Below, in pieces: positions 1-7,668 of a stretch of DNA of 9,180 bases. The notes under the pieces are model-generated. The model saw nothing but the letters and a program-made list of their open reading frames with translations. It had not been told where the DNA came from and made no database searches. Source of the DNA: Candidatus Symbiothrix sp. (lineage in GTDB: Bacteria; Bacteroidota; Bacteroidia; Bacteroidales; Azobacteroidaceae); the NCBI GenBank assembly GCA_031284765.1, contig JAITXK010000092.1, forward strand, positions 1-9,180, given 5' to 3'. The stretch's first letter is position 1. Every line of letters begins with the position of its first letter. Position numbers and translations under genes: made by a program.

Positions 1-16
1 AAGTGTATAGCACTAA

Positions 17-1174
17 TTACAACTTCCGCGCCCCATCCTTGATTACCACATCGTAAACCAATGGCTCAATAGCAAATTTTTCCTTGTAAGCCTTGGTTGC
101 TTTGGCAATAAACGCATCGTACAACTCTGCTTTGACGAGGTTGATAGTACAACCGCCGAATCCTCCGCCCATTACGCGTGAACCGGTAACGCCACATTCT
201 TTGGCGATTTCGTTCAAGAAATCCAATTCATCGCAACTGACGGTGTATTTGCGGCTCAATCCTGTATGGGTTTCATACATTTTCTTGCCTACGGTTTCGT
301 AGTCGTCCTTTTTCAAGGCTTCGCAGGCATCCAACAAGCGTTGAATTTCTTCGATAACGAATTCCGCACGGATATAATCCAGTGAACTTACTTGATTGGC
401 TACGTCTTTTAACATGTCCAAAGTGGCATCGCGAAGAAATTCTATCTTCGGATGTTTTTTGGCAATAGCGGCTACTACGCGTTCGCAAGATTCGCGGCGT
501 TCGTTGTATTCGCCTCCTAACATGTGTGCCACGCGAGTGTTGATCAGTACCAATTTGTAGCCTTTGGGATTGAACGGAACGTATTCGTATTCCAATGAAC
601 GGCAATCCAAACGAATCAATGAACCTTCTTTGCCGAAGCAAGAGGCAAATTGATCCATGATTCCACATTTCACACCCACGTAATTGTGTTCGGTAGCTTG
701 TCCGATTAAAGCCAATTCAAAACGGTCAAAACCTAAATTGAAAATATCGTTCAATGCAAATCCAACTGCACTTTCCAGTGCGGCCGAAGAAGACATTCCT
801 GCACCCAGAGGCACATCGCCTGAAATCACAATATCAAATCCGTTGATTTTTTTACCGCGTTTTGTCATTTCACGGGCTACGCCGAAAATGTATTGTGCCC
901 ATCTTTCTTTGGGACGGTTGGCTTCTTCCAAACCAAATTCGCTGGAAACAGCCACCTTATCCGGATTTTCGTCCGGTGCATAAGCACGCACTTTATCGGT
1001 TCCATTGGCTTTGATAGCCACATACAAGGCTTTGTCCACTGCTCCGGGCAATACAAAACCACCATTGTAATCGGTATGTTCTCCGATTAAATTAATACGA
1101 CCCGGCGAGGTGTAAAACGCTGCACCGGGACCATAAAGTTCCTCAAATTTTTCTTTAATTTTTGTAATTTCCAT
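17..1174 (-). CDS. galK: Galactokinase
   Basis: Cytosolic GHMP-family kinase that phosphorylates alpha-D-galactose with ATP to galactose-1-phosphate, the entry step of the Leloir pathway. The 385-residue length is normal for the family. The galactokinase signature GRINLIGEHTDYN is at residues 25-37, with Arg26 in the position of the catalytic arginine. The ATP-binding GHMP motif VPLGAGMSSSAALE is at 121-134. The catalytic-base aspartate is Asp174 in CGIMDQ, and the third GHMP motif GSRVMGGGFGGC is at 331-342. The ATG at 1174 gives the expected N-terminus, with a short helix before the substrate signature. It lies 37 nt downstream of the DUF1573 gene on the same strand, with no clear TAnnTTTG box in the gap, so read-through from that gene is likely. 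Partner genes (transporter, epimerase, mutarotase), if linked, would lie left of the window. Confidence 0.97.
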   Translation of the reverse strand: MEITKIKEKFEELYGPGAAFYTSPGRINLIGEHTDYNGGFVLPGAVDKALYVAIKANGTDKVRAYAPDENPDKVAVSSEFGLEEANRPKERWAQYIFGVAREMTKRGKKINGFDIVISGDVPLGAGMSSSAALESAVGFALNDIFNLGFDRFELALIGQATEHNYVGVKCGIMDQFASCFGKEGSLIRLDCRSLEYEYVPFNPKGYKLVLINTRVAHMLGGEYNERRESCERVVAAIAKKHPKIEFLRDATLDMLKDVANQVSSLDYIRAEFVIEEIQRLLDACEALKKDDYETVGKKMYETHTGLSRKYTVSCDELDFLNEIAKECGVTGSRVMGGGFGGCTINLVKAELYDAFIAKATKAYKEKFAIEPLVYDVVIKDGARKL

Positions 1175-1211
1175 GGATATAGAAAGTCATTTAGGTATAT
1201 AAAATAAATCT

Positions 1212-1646
1212 TTATTCGACAGTTCCTTTGATAAACAACGTCAATTTTTCGGGAGTGCCTGTTGTCGTAATTGTAATTGATTTATGAAAAGGACCCGGAC
1301 GGTCTTTCGGTTTGTATGTAGCAGTAACCTCTCCTGTTTTTCCCGGAGCAATAGGTGTTTTTGTCCAACTGGGAGTGGTACAGCCACAAGATGCCGACAC
1401 ATTGGTAATAACTATGGCCGAATCGGTTTGATTGGTAAGAATAAACGTTGTACTTACGTTTCCGCCATCTTCGCTAACGGTGCCGAAATCATGAGTGGTC
1501 TTATCCGCTACAATTTCTTTTACTTTTTCTGCTTGCTTTTCCTGACCTTTTTCCTTATCGTCTTGAGTTGCAAATGCTGCAAAACTGATGCTTGTTGCAA
1601 ACAGGATGACGAATGTTACTAAATAGAATTTTTTAATTTTCATCAT
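1212..1646 (-). CDS. Secreted DUF1573 domain protein
   Basis: A 144-residue exported protein of unknown function. Residues 1-26 form a signal peptide: a Lys-rich start, a hydrophobic core, and a probable signal peptidase I site after AFA at 24-26. A highly charged Lys/Glu linker follows (29-48). The DUF1573 domain occupies about 49-144, an immunoglobulin-like beta-sandwich fold common in Bacteroidetes envelope proteins. Its hallmarks are HDFGTV at 52-57, the CGC motif at 87-89 followed by TTPSW, the IAPGKTG turn at 99-105 and a final beta-strand LTLFIKGTV. There is no lipobox, so it is probably periplasmic rather than lipid-anchored. Two adjacent ATGs (1646 and 1643) could both serve as start. 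A putative promoter with an inverted repeat lies about 70 nt upstream, and galK follows 37 nt downstream. The partner or ligand is unknown. Confidence 0.9.
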   Translation of the reverse strand: MMKIKKFYLVTFVILFATSISFAAFATQDDKEKGQEKQAEKVKEIVADKTTHDFGTVSEDGGNVSTTFILTNQTDSAIVITNVSASCGCTTPSWTKTPIAPGKTGEVTATYKPKDRPGPFHKSITITTTGTPEKLTLFIKGTVE

Positions 1647-1692
1647 AATCTTTTTAATAGTTTATACTGTTTATTTTACTTTATAACTTCTC

Positions 1693-1738
1693 ATAATTAA
1701 CATAACGACTGCAAATGTACAATTGTTATGTTAATTAT
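1693..1738. repeat. Perfect 14-bp inverted repeat at the DUF1573 promoter
   Basis: The arm ATAATTAACATAAC (1693-1706) and its exact reverse complement GTTATGTTAATTAT (1725-1738) are separated by 18 nt. The spacer holds the putative -7 box of the DUF1573 promoter, so one arm would sit near the transcription start and the other in the -33/-7 region. This placement suits an operator for a dimeric regulator. The arms are AT-rich, the loop is long and no T-run follows on either strand, so an intrinsic terminator for the upstream lipoprotein gene is less likely. The repeat is certain; its role is inferred. Confidence 0.6.
1712..1719 (-). promoter_or_regulatory. Putative -7 box for the DUF1573 gene
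   Basis: TACATTTG on the minus strand fits the Bacteroidetes primary sigma -7 consensus TAnnTTTG exactly. Transcription would start near 1705-1708, giving a leader of about 60 nt. No clear -33 TTTG is visible at the right distance, so the promoter may be weak or activator-dependent, consistent with the flanking inverted repeat. Confidence 0.5.
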
Positions 1739-1772
1739 CCCGCATTTTTAGATTAAAAAAACGTTAATACTT

Positions 1773-2786
1773 TCATCTGCTGCCTGAACTGCTTCTCGAA
1801 CTACTCCTTGACCCTGAATCACTTGAACGGCTTGACCTTGACGTCGAACCATTTGTTCCGGATGATGAACTGCTTCTCGAAGAAGAATTATCAGTGCTGA
1901 CTCCTGAAGAACGGCCCGAAGTTGAACTTGAGCTTGAACTTGCACGACCCGCTTCACTGCTGCTATTTCTCCTGCTACTTGAATTGGTTTTTACCGCTTC
2001 GCTGCTACTTCTGCTATCATTCGAACCCGAATTAACCGATTCTCTGTTACTTCTGCCATAACTTGAACCCGAGTTAACCGATTCTCTACTGTTTCTATCG
2101 TTGCTTGAACCGGAACGAACCGATTCTCTGGTTTCACTTCTTAAACTGTTAACGTCAGAACTGCTTCTACCCGAACTGCTTACGGAAGAGGAAGACCTTG
2201 CTGAATATCCGTCTCTCGTTGGCGCCGGTTTCGGATTGGAAGCTTTCCGGTTGATGCGGTCCCGTTCTCTTTGAGAAGAAGTATTGAAACGGCTTGAACT
2301 GTTATATCCGCCGTTCCGATGGTGCGGGTCGTGGTCATAACCATATACATAACCGTAATTGTGAGAACGATGTGGTTTGTGATAATACACCGGACGTCCG
2401 TAATAATCGTATCTTCCGTTGTAATATCCAAAATGAATTGGATAATCTCTTGCTACCCAGCAGGCATCAATCCAACGGTAACCACCGCGATAATGTTCCC
2501 AATAACCGGGAATCCAATAGGCGCCTGTGTATGGAGCCGAAGCCCAATATCCTTGCATCCAAACATATTCGCGATAAAAATTGTCCCACGCCCAATAGCC
2601 TTCTATCCAAACATATTCGGGTGTAGGAGCCGGAATGACTGGAGTTTCAATCGTTAGAACTGCATTCGGCGCCAATGGAATTTGGGCATATACCGAAACA
2701 CGAACTTGTGCATCCGAGTTTCTGACCGCCGTACACGATGCTAAAAGCAAACACACAACTGAAATACTGAATACTCTTGCTTTCAT
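1773..2786 (-). CDS. YXWGXW-repeat lipoprotein with Ser/Arg-rich tail
   Basis: A 337-residue predicted lipoprotein of unknown function. The N-terminus is a type II signal peptide with lipobox LASC, and Cys18 is the likely lipidated residue. After a beta-rich stretch with a Pro-rich segment (49-56), four YXWGXW-like repeats follow: YVWIEGYW (58-65), YVWMQGYW (74-81), AYWIPGYW (89-96) and a diverged YRWIDACW (103-110). A Tyr/His/Gly-rich segment spans 115-161. From about 162 to the end the chain is low-complexity Ser with interspersed Arg, Asn and Gly, and is almost certainly disordered. It includes four tandem 14-residue units (220-275). Asp19 is absent after the lipid cysteine (it is Thr), so the usual inner-membrane retention signal is not present; an outer-membrane location is plausible. 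The start lies only 4 nt after the gcvP stop, so expression probably depends on the gcvP transcript. Family members usually end soon after the repeat region, which makes this tail notable. Confidence 0.85.
   Translation of the reverse strand: MKARVFSISVVCLLLASCTAVRNSDAQVRVSVYAQIPLAPNAVLTIETPVIPAPTPEYVWIEGYWAWDNFYREYVWMQGYWASAPYTGAYWIPGYWEHYRGGYRWIDACWVARDYPIHFGYYNGRYDYYGRPVYYHKPHRSHNYGYVYGYDHDPHHRNGGYNSSSRFNTSSQRERDRINRKASNPKPAPTRDGYSARSSSSVSSSGRSSSDVNSLRSETRESVRSGSSNDRNSRESVNSGSSYGRSNRESVNSGSNDSRSSSEAVKTNSSSRRNSSSEAGRASSSSSSTSGRSSGVSTDNSSSRSSSSSGTNGSTSRSSRSSDSGSRSSSRSSSGSR
1962..2129 (-). repeat. Four tandem 42-bp coding repeats
   Basis: Inside the lipoprotein gene, four consecutive 14-codon units can be aligned: RESVRSGSSNDRNS, RESVNSGSSYGRSN, RESVNSGSNDSRSS and the diverged SEAVKTNSSSRRNS (residues 220-275). 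On the plus strand the motif AACCGATTCTCT recurs at the same phase in the first three units. The unit is a multiple of three, so gain or loss of copies keeps the frame. Slipped-strand expansion is the likely origin. Confidence 0.75.
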
Positions 2787-2790
2787 GACT

Positions 2791-5640
2791 TTAATTGTTA
2801 AATGTTAAACAAACGGTAACTAAGTTACGGTCGCCAAAAGCGTTGTCCACTCTCGCCACATTAACCCAGAACTTGTTTTCTTGAATCCATTCGGCAGGGA
2901 AAGCGGCTTGTGTACGCGAATACGGATGCGTCCATTCATTGCTGCAAATCTCGTACTGCGGGTGAGGTGCATTTTTCAATACATTGTCCTCTTGGTCTGC
3001 TTTGCCTTGCACAACGGCTTCGATTTCTTCGCGAATGGAGGTCATTGCTTCCACAAAACGGTTCAATTCGGCCAAACTTTCGCTTTCGGTGGGTTCAATC
3101 ATCAACGTGCCGTGAACGGGAAATGAGAGGGTCGGCGCATGGAAGCCATAGTCAATGAGGCGTTTAGCAATGTCTGTTTCGTCAATGCCCGATAGTGTTT
3201 TGATGTTTCGACATTCGAGAATCAACTCATGCCCTACGCGCGATTGAACGCCTTTGTAAACGATTCCAAATGCTTTTTCCAATTGTGAAGCCAGATAATT
3301 GGCATTCAAAATAGCTGTTTTTGTTGCTAAAGCCAATCCGGCAGCACCCATCATGCGGAGATAGCCGTAGGTTATCGGCAAAATGCCCGCGCTTCCGAAA
3401 GGAGCTGCGGCAACGGTATTCAGAGTACCGCCTTTTTCAGGATGCGACGGTAAAAACGGAATCAAATGTTCGGCACAGCAAATAGGGCCTACGCCCGGGC
3501 CGCCACCACCGTGAGGAATGGCAAATGTTTTGTGGAGGTTCAAATGGCAAACATCCGCACCAATGAATCCTGGATTGGTCAGGCCGACTTGCGCATTCAT
3601 GTTGGCTCCGTCCATATAAACTTGTCCGCCGTTGGCGTGAATGATTTGGCACATTTCTACAATATTCGTTTCAAAAATGCCGTGTGTGGACGGATAAGTA
3701 ATCATGAAAGCCGCCAGATTATCTTTGTTTTCTTCAGCTTTTGCCCGTAAATCTTCAATGTCGGTATTGCCATTTTCATCAAAACGAATCGTAACCGTTT
3801 GGAAGCCTGCTTGAATGGCCGAAGCGGGATTGGTTCCGTGAGCCGAAGCGGGAATCAACACAATGTTTCGATGCCCTTGTTGAATGGATTTCAGATATTC
3901 ACGGATAGTCATCAAACCCGAATACTCACCGGCCGCGCCCGAATTGGGTTGGAAGCTAACGCCCGGAAGGCCTGTGATGACTCCCAGATACGATTTCAAG
4001 TTTTCGATTAATTCCGTATATCCTTCCGTTTGATCGGTGGGGGCGTAGGGATGGATATTGGCAAAATGCGGGTCGTTCAACGGAAGCATTTCCGAAGCGG
4101 CATTCAGTTTCATGGTACACGAACCCAATGAAATCATCGAATGAGTCAGGGACATATCGCGCACTTCCAGTTTCTTGATGTAACGCATCAGTTCGGTTTC
4201 CGTGTGGTAGGCACGAAAGACTTCGTTTGTTAAATACGTGGAAGTCCGTTGGAAAGCCGCATCAAAATACGTTTGTGTCGAAATATCTTTAGTCAATGTA
4301 TATTCTTGGTTGAGAGCCGACGAGAAGATGTAAAGCAATACACCGAGGTCTTCGGGAAGCGTGGTTTCGTCAATGCTGATGCCGATTTCACCCGTTTCAA
4401 AATAACGCAGATTGACTTTACATTCCAAAGCCGTTTCCTGCAAGAGTTGCAAGGATGCATTCGGCGCTAAACGGATTTTCAACGTATCGAAATAGTTCTT
4501 ATTTTCCTGAACATACCCCAATGCGGTTAATTCATTCGACAAAAATCCTGCCAAGGAGTGAATGCGCGTAGCAATGGTTTTTATGCCTTCGGGGCCGTGA
4601 TAAACGGCATAGAAAGACGACATGGTGGCCAATAAAGCCTGTGCCGTACAAATATTGCTGGTGGCTTTTTCGCGTTTGATGTGTTGTTCGCGGGTTTGCA
4701 GAGCCAAGCGCAAAGCGCGTTTTCCGTAAACATCTTTAGACACACCGATGATGCGTCCGGGAATGTTGCGTTTGTATTCGTCTTTGGTGGCAAAATAGCC
4801 TGCGGAAGGCCCGCCGTAATACATCGGGATACCGAAACGTTGCGAACTTCCGAAAACAACATCCGCACCCCATTCGCCCGGAGGGGTCAACAAGGCAAGA
4901 CTCATTAAGTCGGCAGCTACGGCTACTTTGGCGCCGCTTGCAGTGGCTTTTTCGACAAATGTTTTGTACTCTTCAATCGAACCGTCGGCATTGGGATATT
5001 GGATAATCGCTCCAAATTCGTTTCCGCTGAATTCAAACGTTTGGTAGTTGCCTTTTTTCAGGACGATGCCTTGCGGTTGCGTCCGCGTATTCAGTACGGC
5101 CAAAGTTGATTCGAAGACTTTTTCATCAACGAAAAGTATGTGGGCATTATTTTTTATTTGTTCACGGCTTCGGGTTTGGAACAACATGTTGGCGGCTTCT
5201 GCGGCAGCAGTCGCTTCGTCCAATAGTGAACAGTTTGCTAAAGGCAAAGCCGTCAAATCGCTAATCATGGTTTGGAAATTGAGCAGCGCCTCCAAACGTC
5301 CCTGCGAAATTTCGGCTTGATATGGCGTGTAGGAGGTGTACCAACAAGGATTTTCAAATACGTTGCGGAGAATGACTGCCGGTGCACAAGTGTCGTACCA
5401 ACCCATCCCAATATAGGAAGTGAAAATCTCGTTTTTGGAAGCGATTTCGGCAATATGTTCGGCATATTCCCGTTCGGTCATTGCTTCGGGCAATTCCAAT
5501 TCCTTTTTTAAACGGATATTGTCCGGAATGGTTTCTGCAATTAATTGTTCCATATTAGCAACGCCGATTTTAGACAGCATTGTTTCAATTTCTTTCCGGT
5601 TCACTCCTACGTGGCGGTTCGCAAATTCTTTATTACTCAT
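2791..5640 (-). CDS. gcvP: Glycine dehydrogenase (aminomethyl-transferring), P-protein of the glycine cleavage system
   Basis: Pyridoxal-phosphate enzyme that decarboxylates glycine and passes the aminomethyl group to the lipoyl arm of H-protein (GcvH), feeding one-carbon units to tetrahydrofolate. At 949 residues it is the full single-chain form, with both halves fused as in E. coli. The N-terminal half shows RHVG at 9-12, the YTPYQAEISQGRLEALLNFQ segment at 104-123 and a Gly-rich active-site loop near 276-282. The C-terminal half shows SLGSCTMKLN at 504-513, PASAHGTNPASA at 597-608 and the cofactor site HKTF with Schiff-base lysine Lys704, followed by the Gly-rich loop PHGGGGPGVGP (709-719). 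The frame is intact. GcvT and GcvH are not in the window, so the operon is split here. It lies 20 nt after the MBL-fold gene and 4 nt before the lipoprotein gene, probably in one transcript. Confidence 0.98.
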   Translation of the reverse strand: MSNKEFANRHVGVNRKEIETMLSKIGVANMEQLIAETIPDNIRLKKELELPEAMTEREYAEHIAEIASKNEIFTSYIGMGWYDTCAPAVILRNVFENPCWYTSYTPYQAEISQGRLEALLNFQTMISDLTALPLANCSLLDEATAAAEAANMLFQTRSREQIKNNAHILFVDEKVFESTLAVLNTRTQPQGIVLKKGNYQTFEFSGNEFGAIIQYPNADGSIEEYKTFVEKATASGAKVAVAADLMSLALLTPPGEWGADVVFGSSQRFGIPMYYGGPSAGYFATKDEYKRNIPGRIIGVSKDVYGKRALRLALQTREQHIKREKATSNICTAQALLATMSSFYAVYHGPEGIKTIATRIHSLAGFLSNELTALGYVQENKNYFDTLKIRLAPNASLQLLQETALECKVNLRYFETGEIGISIDETTLPEDLGVLLYIFSSALNQEYTLTKDISTQTYFDAAFQRTSTYLTNEVFRAYHTETELMRYIKKLEVRDMSLTHSMISLGSCTMKLNAASEMLPLNDPHFANIHPYAPTDQTEGYTELIENLKSYLGVITGLPGVSFQPNSGAAGEYSGLMTIREYLKSIQQGHRNIVLIPASAHGTNPASAIQAGFQTVTIRFDENGNTDIEDLRAKAEENKDNLAAFMITYPSTHGIFETNIVEMCQIIHANGGQVYMDGANMNAQVGLTNPGFIGADVCHLNLHKTFAIPHGGGGPGVGPICCAEHLIPFLPSHPEKGGTLNTVAAAPFGSAGILPITYGYLRMMGAAGLALATKTAILNANYLASQLEKAFGIVYKGVQSRVGHELILECRNIKTLSGIDETDIAKRLIDYGFHAPTLSFPVHGTLMIEPTESESLAELNRFVEAMTSIREEIEAVVQGKADQEDNVLKNAPHPQYEICSNEWTHPYSRTQAAFPAEWIQENKFWVNVARVDNAFGDRNLVTVCLTFNN

Positions 5641-5660
5641 ACTATATTATATTGTTGTTT

Positions 5661-6293
5661 TTAAATATAGGGATTATGTTGTTTCTCTTCTTTTACGGTG
5701 GAAGCAGGGCCGTGACCGGGATAAATTTTCGTATCATCGGGCAAAGTCAGTATTTTGTTTTTGATGGCGGAAATCAAGATTTCTTCATTGCCGCCCCAGA
5801 GGTCGGTTCGTCCGATATTGTAACGGAATAAAGCATCGCCTGTAAAAATACAATGATCAGCTTGACAATAAAATGAAAGGCTTGCGGGCGAATGTCCCGG
5901 AGTCAATAAAGCTTGTAGAGTGGTGTTTCCGAAACGAATTTGGTCGTTATCGTTGATAAAACGCGCTGCGCCCGTCGGTTCGTAGTTCACGTTGATTCCG
6001 AAAGCGGTTGTTTGTTTTTGCAGGCTCGGCATGGATTCTTCCGCTTCGTGATAGCAGGGTTTTAATCCGTATCGTTCATAAATAAAATGATTTCCCAAAA
6101 CATGGTCGAAATGCAAATGCGTATTCAATAAACAGCTTAAGTGGATTTGATGATGATGGATATATTCTTCCAATTTCCGACATTCATCAGCTGTAGATGC
6201 TCCACAATCAATAAGTAAGGCTTCTTTCGTTTCATCATAAAGAAGGTATGTATTCACGCAAATGGAATTAAATTCAAATTGTTTTATCTGCAT
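5661..6293 (-). CDS. MBL-fold metallo-hydrolase, glyoxalase II-like
   Basis: A 210-residue cytosolic hydrolase of the metallo-beta-lactamase fold. The di-metal motif THLHFDH is at residues 58-64 (His59, His61, Asp63, His64). The further ligands are His134 in TPGHSP, Asp153 in FTGDALF and His194 in YPGHGP. GRTDLWGG at 161-168 and the ending EKQHNPYI are typical of short hydroxyacylglutathione-hydrolase-like proteins, which lack the C-terminal substrate-binding domain of true glyoxalase II. The exact substrate is therefore open (thioester or other). I chose the ATG at 6293, which gives the family-typical start MQIKQFEFN. An in-frame ATG at 6344 lies inside the -33 element of its own putative promoter and would add 17 unlikely residues. 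The gene is first in a likely unit with gcvP and is divergent from the DUF3078 gene. Confidence 0.92.
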   Translation of the reverse strand: MQIKQFEFNSICVNTYLLYDETKEALLIDCGASTADECRKLEEYIHHHQIHLSCLLNTHLHFDHVLGNHFIYERYGLKPCYHEAEESMPSLQKQTTAFGINVNYEPTGAARFINDNDQIRFGNTTLQALLTPGHSPASLSFYCQADHCIFTGDALFRYNIGRTDLWGGNEEILISAIKNKILTLPDDTKIYPGHGPASTVKEEKQHNPYI

Positions 6294-6315
6294 AATGCTA
6301 TTCACTATTGAAATG

Positions 6316-6345
6316 CAAAGATAAGGAGTATTATTTGAATTCAAA
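6316..6345 (-). promoter_or_regulatory. Putative promoter of the MBL-fold gene (and gcvP)
   Basis: On the minus strand TTTG (6345-6342), an 18-nt spacer and TATCTTTG (6323-6316) match the Bacteroidetes -33/-7 pattern TTTG...TAnnTTTG, with spacing near the usual 19-21. The start of transcription would be near 6310, leaving a leader of under 20 nt before the ATG at 6293. It would also drive gcvP and the lipoprotein gene if these are cotranscribed. Confidence 0.65.
6334..6345. repeat. 12-bp palindrome shared by two divergent promoters
   Basis: TTTGAATTCAAA is a perfect 12-bp palindrome. Its left half supplies the plus-strand -33 TTTG and its right half the minus-strand -33 TTTG. The two -7 boxes lie at equal distance from its centre (6339.5), so the whole element is mirror-symmetric. 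Confidence 0.65.
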
Positions 6346-6363
6346 AATTAATGCTTACCTTTG
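6334..6363 (+). promoter_or_regulatory. Putative promoter of the DUF3078 gene
   Basis: TTTG (6334-6337), an 18-nt spacer and TACCTTTG (6356-6363) fit the Bacteroidetes promoter consensus. Transcription would start near 6368, giving a leader of about 44 nt to the GTG at 6412. The element overlaps the opposing promoter of the MBL-fold gene, so binding of RNA polymerase on one side should interfere with the other. Confidence 0.65.
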
Positions 6364-6411
6364 TCAGATTGTTGTAGGCATAATTAATTCATTTAAAATC
6401 ATTTACATCTT

Positions 6412-7668
6412 GTGAAAAAGAATTGTATTTTATTGTGGTTTATGTTCTTGATTTTTCCACACAATGGGTTTTCGCAGCAGCAGTTGATAACTAACGATAT
6501 TTATTTGTTACCGTTAGTGTTTGATGGGAAATTTCCGGTTGATGTTTCTCTAACATTACCGGTTGATACGATTTTAAATAAACAAACCTCTTGGGGGGAA
6601 AGGCAGGAGTTTCTTTCTATTTATAATCCGGCAGAAGAATACATTGGAAATTTGAGGAAGCAGGCCTATCGCGATTATATTCGGAACCATCCAAATCGTA
6701 TCAAATACAGCTATTCGGATTTCCCCAAAGAAGCTGAAAGAATAGAAGAAATCAAACCAAACAATTTGTTCGACATTTTGTTCGAGGCAGAGCCCTATTT
6801 TAAGAAACCCGCACTTGAAAAAACGACTCGTTATGTTCCGAAACGAAAATATTGGATTTTGGGTGGGAGCAGTTTTCTGCAATTTTCTCAAAATAAATTT
6901 TCAGATAACTGGTACAGCGGCGGTGTCGGCAATTTGAATTTGGTAAGCGTTCAAAAGTTCACGGCCAATTATCAAAAAGGAAAATTACAATGGAATAATT
7001 ATATCGAATGGAAATTGAGTTTTTACACCAATCCGAACGATAGTTTACGCAATTTTCGTTTGGGTGATGATATGGTTCGAACATATAGCGATATGGGGTT
7101 GAAAGCCTTCAACGACAAATTTTTCTATTCTTCCAACTTGGAAATCAAGACGAAACTGATGAAGAGTTACAAAGAAAATACCATGGATTATACTTCGGCT
7201 TTTGCATCGCCTTTGCAAATAAATATGGGTATTTTGGGGATGAAATATCAACTGAACAAAACATCGAAAAAAGATAAATACAAGAAAGTGGATTTGTCGG
7301 TTGATGTGTCGCCATTGTCCCTGCAATACACTTGGGTATCGGATGATAAAGTGTTGGAACAGAATAGATACGGCATAGAGAAGAATGAAACTTATTTATT
7401 GGATTTAGGTTCGACAATGAATGCCAAATTAGTTTGGCATATCAATCGTCAGGTTAGTTTTTCATCACGCTTCAAGTATTTTTCCAATTATGAGAAATCA
7501 ATCGCCGAATCGGAAAATGAGTTGAATATCTCGCTCAACCGGTTTTTCTCCACGCGCTTTTATCTTTATGGACGCTTCGATGACACGGACGGAATTAAAA
7601 AAGACGACAAACTGGGGTATATCCAGTTAAATGAATTATTCAGTTTCGGATTCAATTATAAATGGTAA
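6412..7668 (+). CDS. DUF3078 protein, predicted outer-membrane beta-barrel
   Basis: A 418-residue exported protein of unknown function from a family found in Bacteroidetes. A signal peptide covers about 1-21 (KK start, hydrophobic core, cleavage after GFS). Residues 22-140 form an N-terminal region with a charged helical part (75-130). The DUF3078 core begins near 147 with WILGGSSFLQFSQNKFSDNW, then GGVGNLNL at 170-177. It continues as alternating hydrophobic/polar strands rich in aromatic residues to the end, such as LQWNNYIEWKLSF (192-204) and VSFSSRFKYFSNYE (348-361). The chain ends GFNYKW, a terminal aromatic typical of proteins inserted by the BAM complex, so I infer an outer-membrane beta-barrel. 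The start is GTG: it directly precedes the Lys-Lys of the signal peptide, and no ATG offers a better fit. Its stop overlaps the start of the next ORF by 7 nt, which suggests translational coupling. Confidence 0.85.
   Translation: MKKNCILLWFMFLIFPHNGFSQQQLITNDIYLLPLVFDGKFPVDVSLTLPVDTILNKQTSWGERQEFLSIYNPAEEYIGNLRKQAYRDYIRNHPNRIKYSYSDFPKEAERIEEIKPNNLFDILFEAEPYFKKPALEKTTRYVPKRKYWILGGSSFLQFSQNKFSDNWYSGGVGNLNLVSVQKFTANYQKGKLQWNNYIEWKLSFYTNPNDSLRNFRLGDDMVRTYSDMGLKAFNDKFFYSSNLEIKTKLMKSYKENTMDYTSAFASPLQINMGILGMKYQLNKTSKKDKYKKVDLSVDVSPLSLQYTWVSDDKVLEQNRYGIEKNETYLLDLGSTMNAKLVWHINRQVSFSSRFKYFSNYEKSIAESENELNISLNRFFSTRFYLYGRFDDTDGIKKDDKLGYIQLNELFSFGFNYKW

Noticed and set aside
2..14. AGTG/CACT stem just after galK, perhaps a terminator
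   Set aside because: Only 4 pairs are visible and the window ends there, so it cannot be judged.
2180..2657. Open frames on both strands across the lipoprotein gene
   Set aside because: They are antisense or out-of-frame shadows of the repetitive YXWGXW and Ser-rich coding sequence, with no family features.
3437..5320. Several open frames of 70-95 codons inside gcvP
   Set aside because: All overlap an intact, strongly conserved enzyme gene and show no independent motifs.
5662..5669. TATATTTA on the minus strand just upstream of gcvP, a possible own -7 box
   Set aside because: The final G of TAnnTTTG is missing and no -33 TTTG lies at the right distance; it also overlaps the end of the MBL gene, so read-through is the simpler explanation.
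6294..6344. Longer start for the MBL-fold protein at 6344
   Set aside because: That start lies in the -33 part of the gene's own putative promoter, and the family begins at MQIKQFEF.
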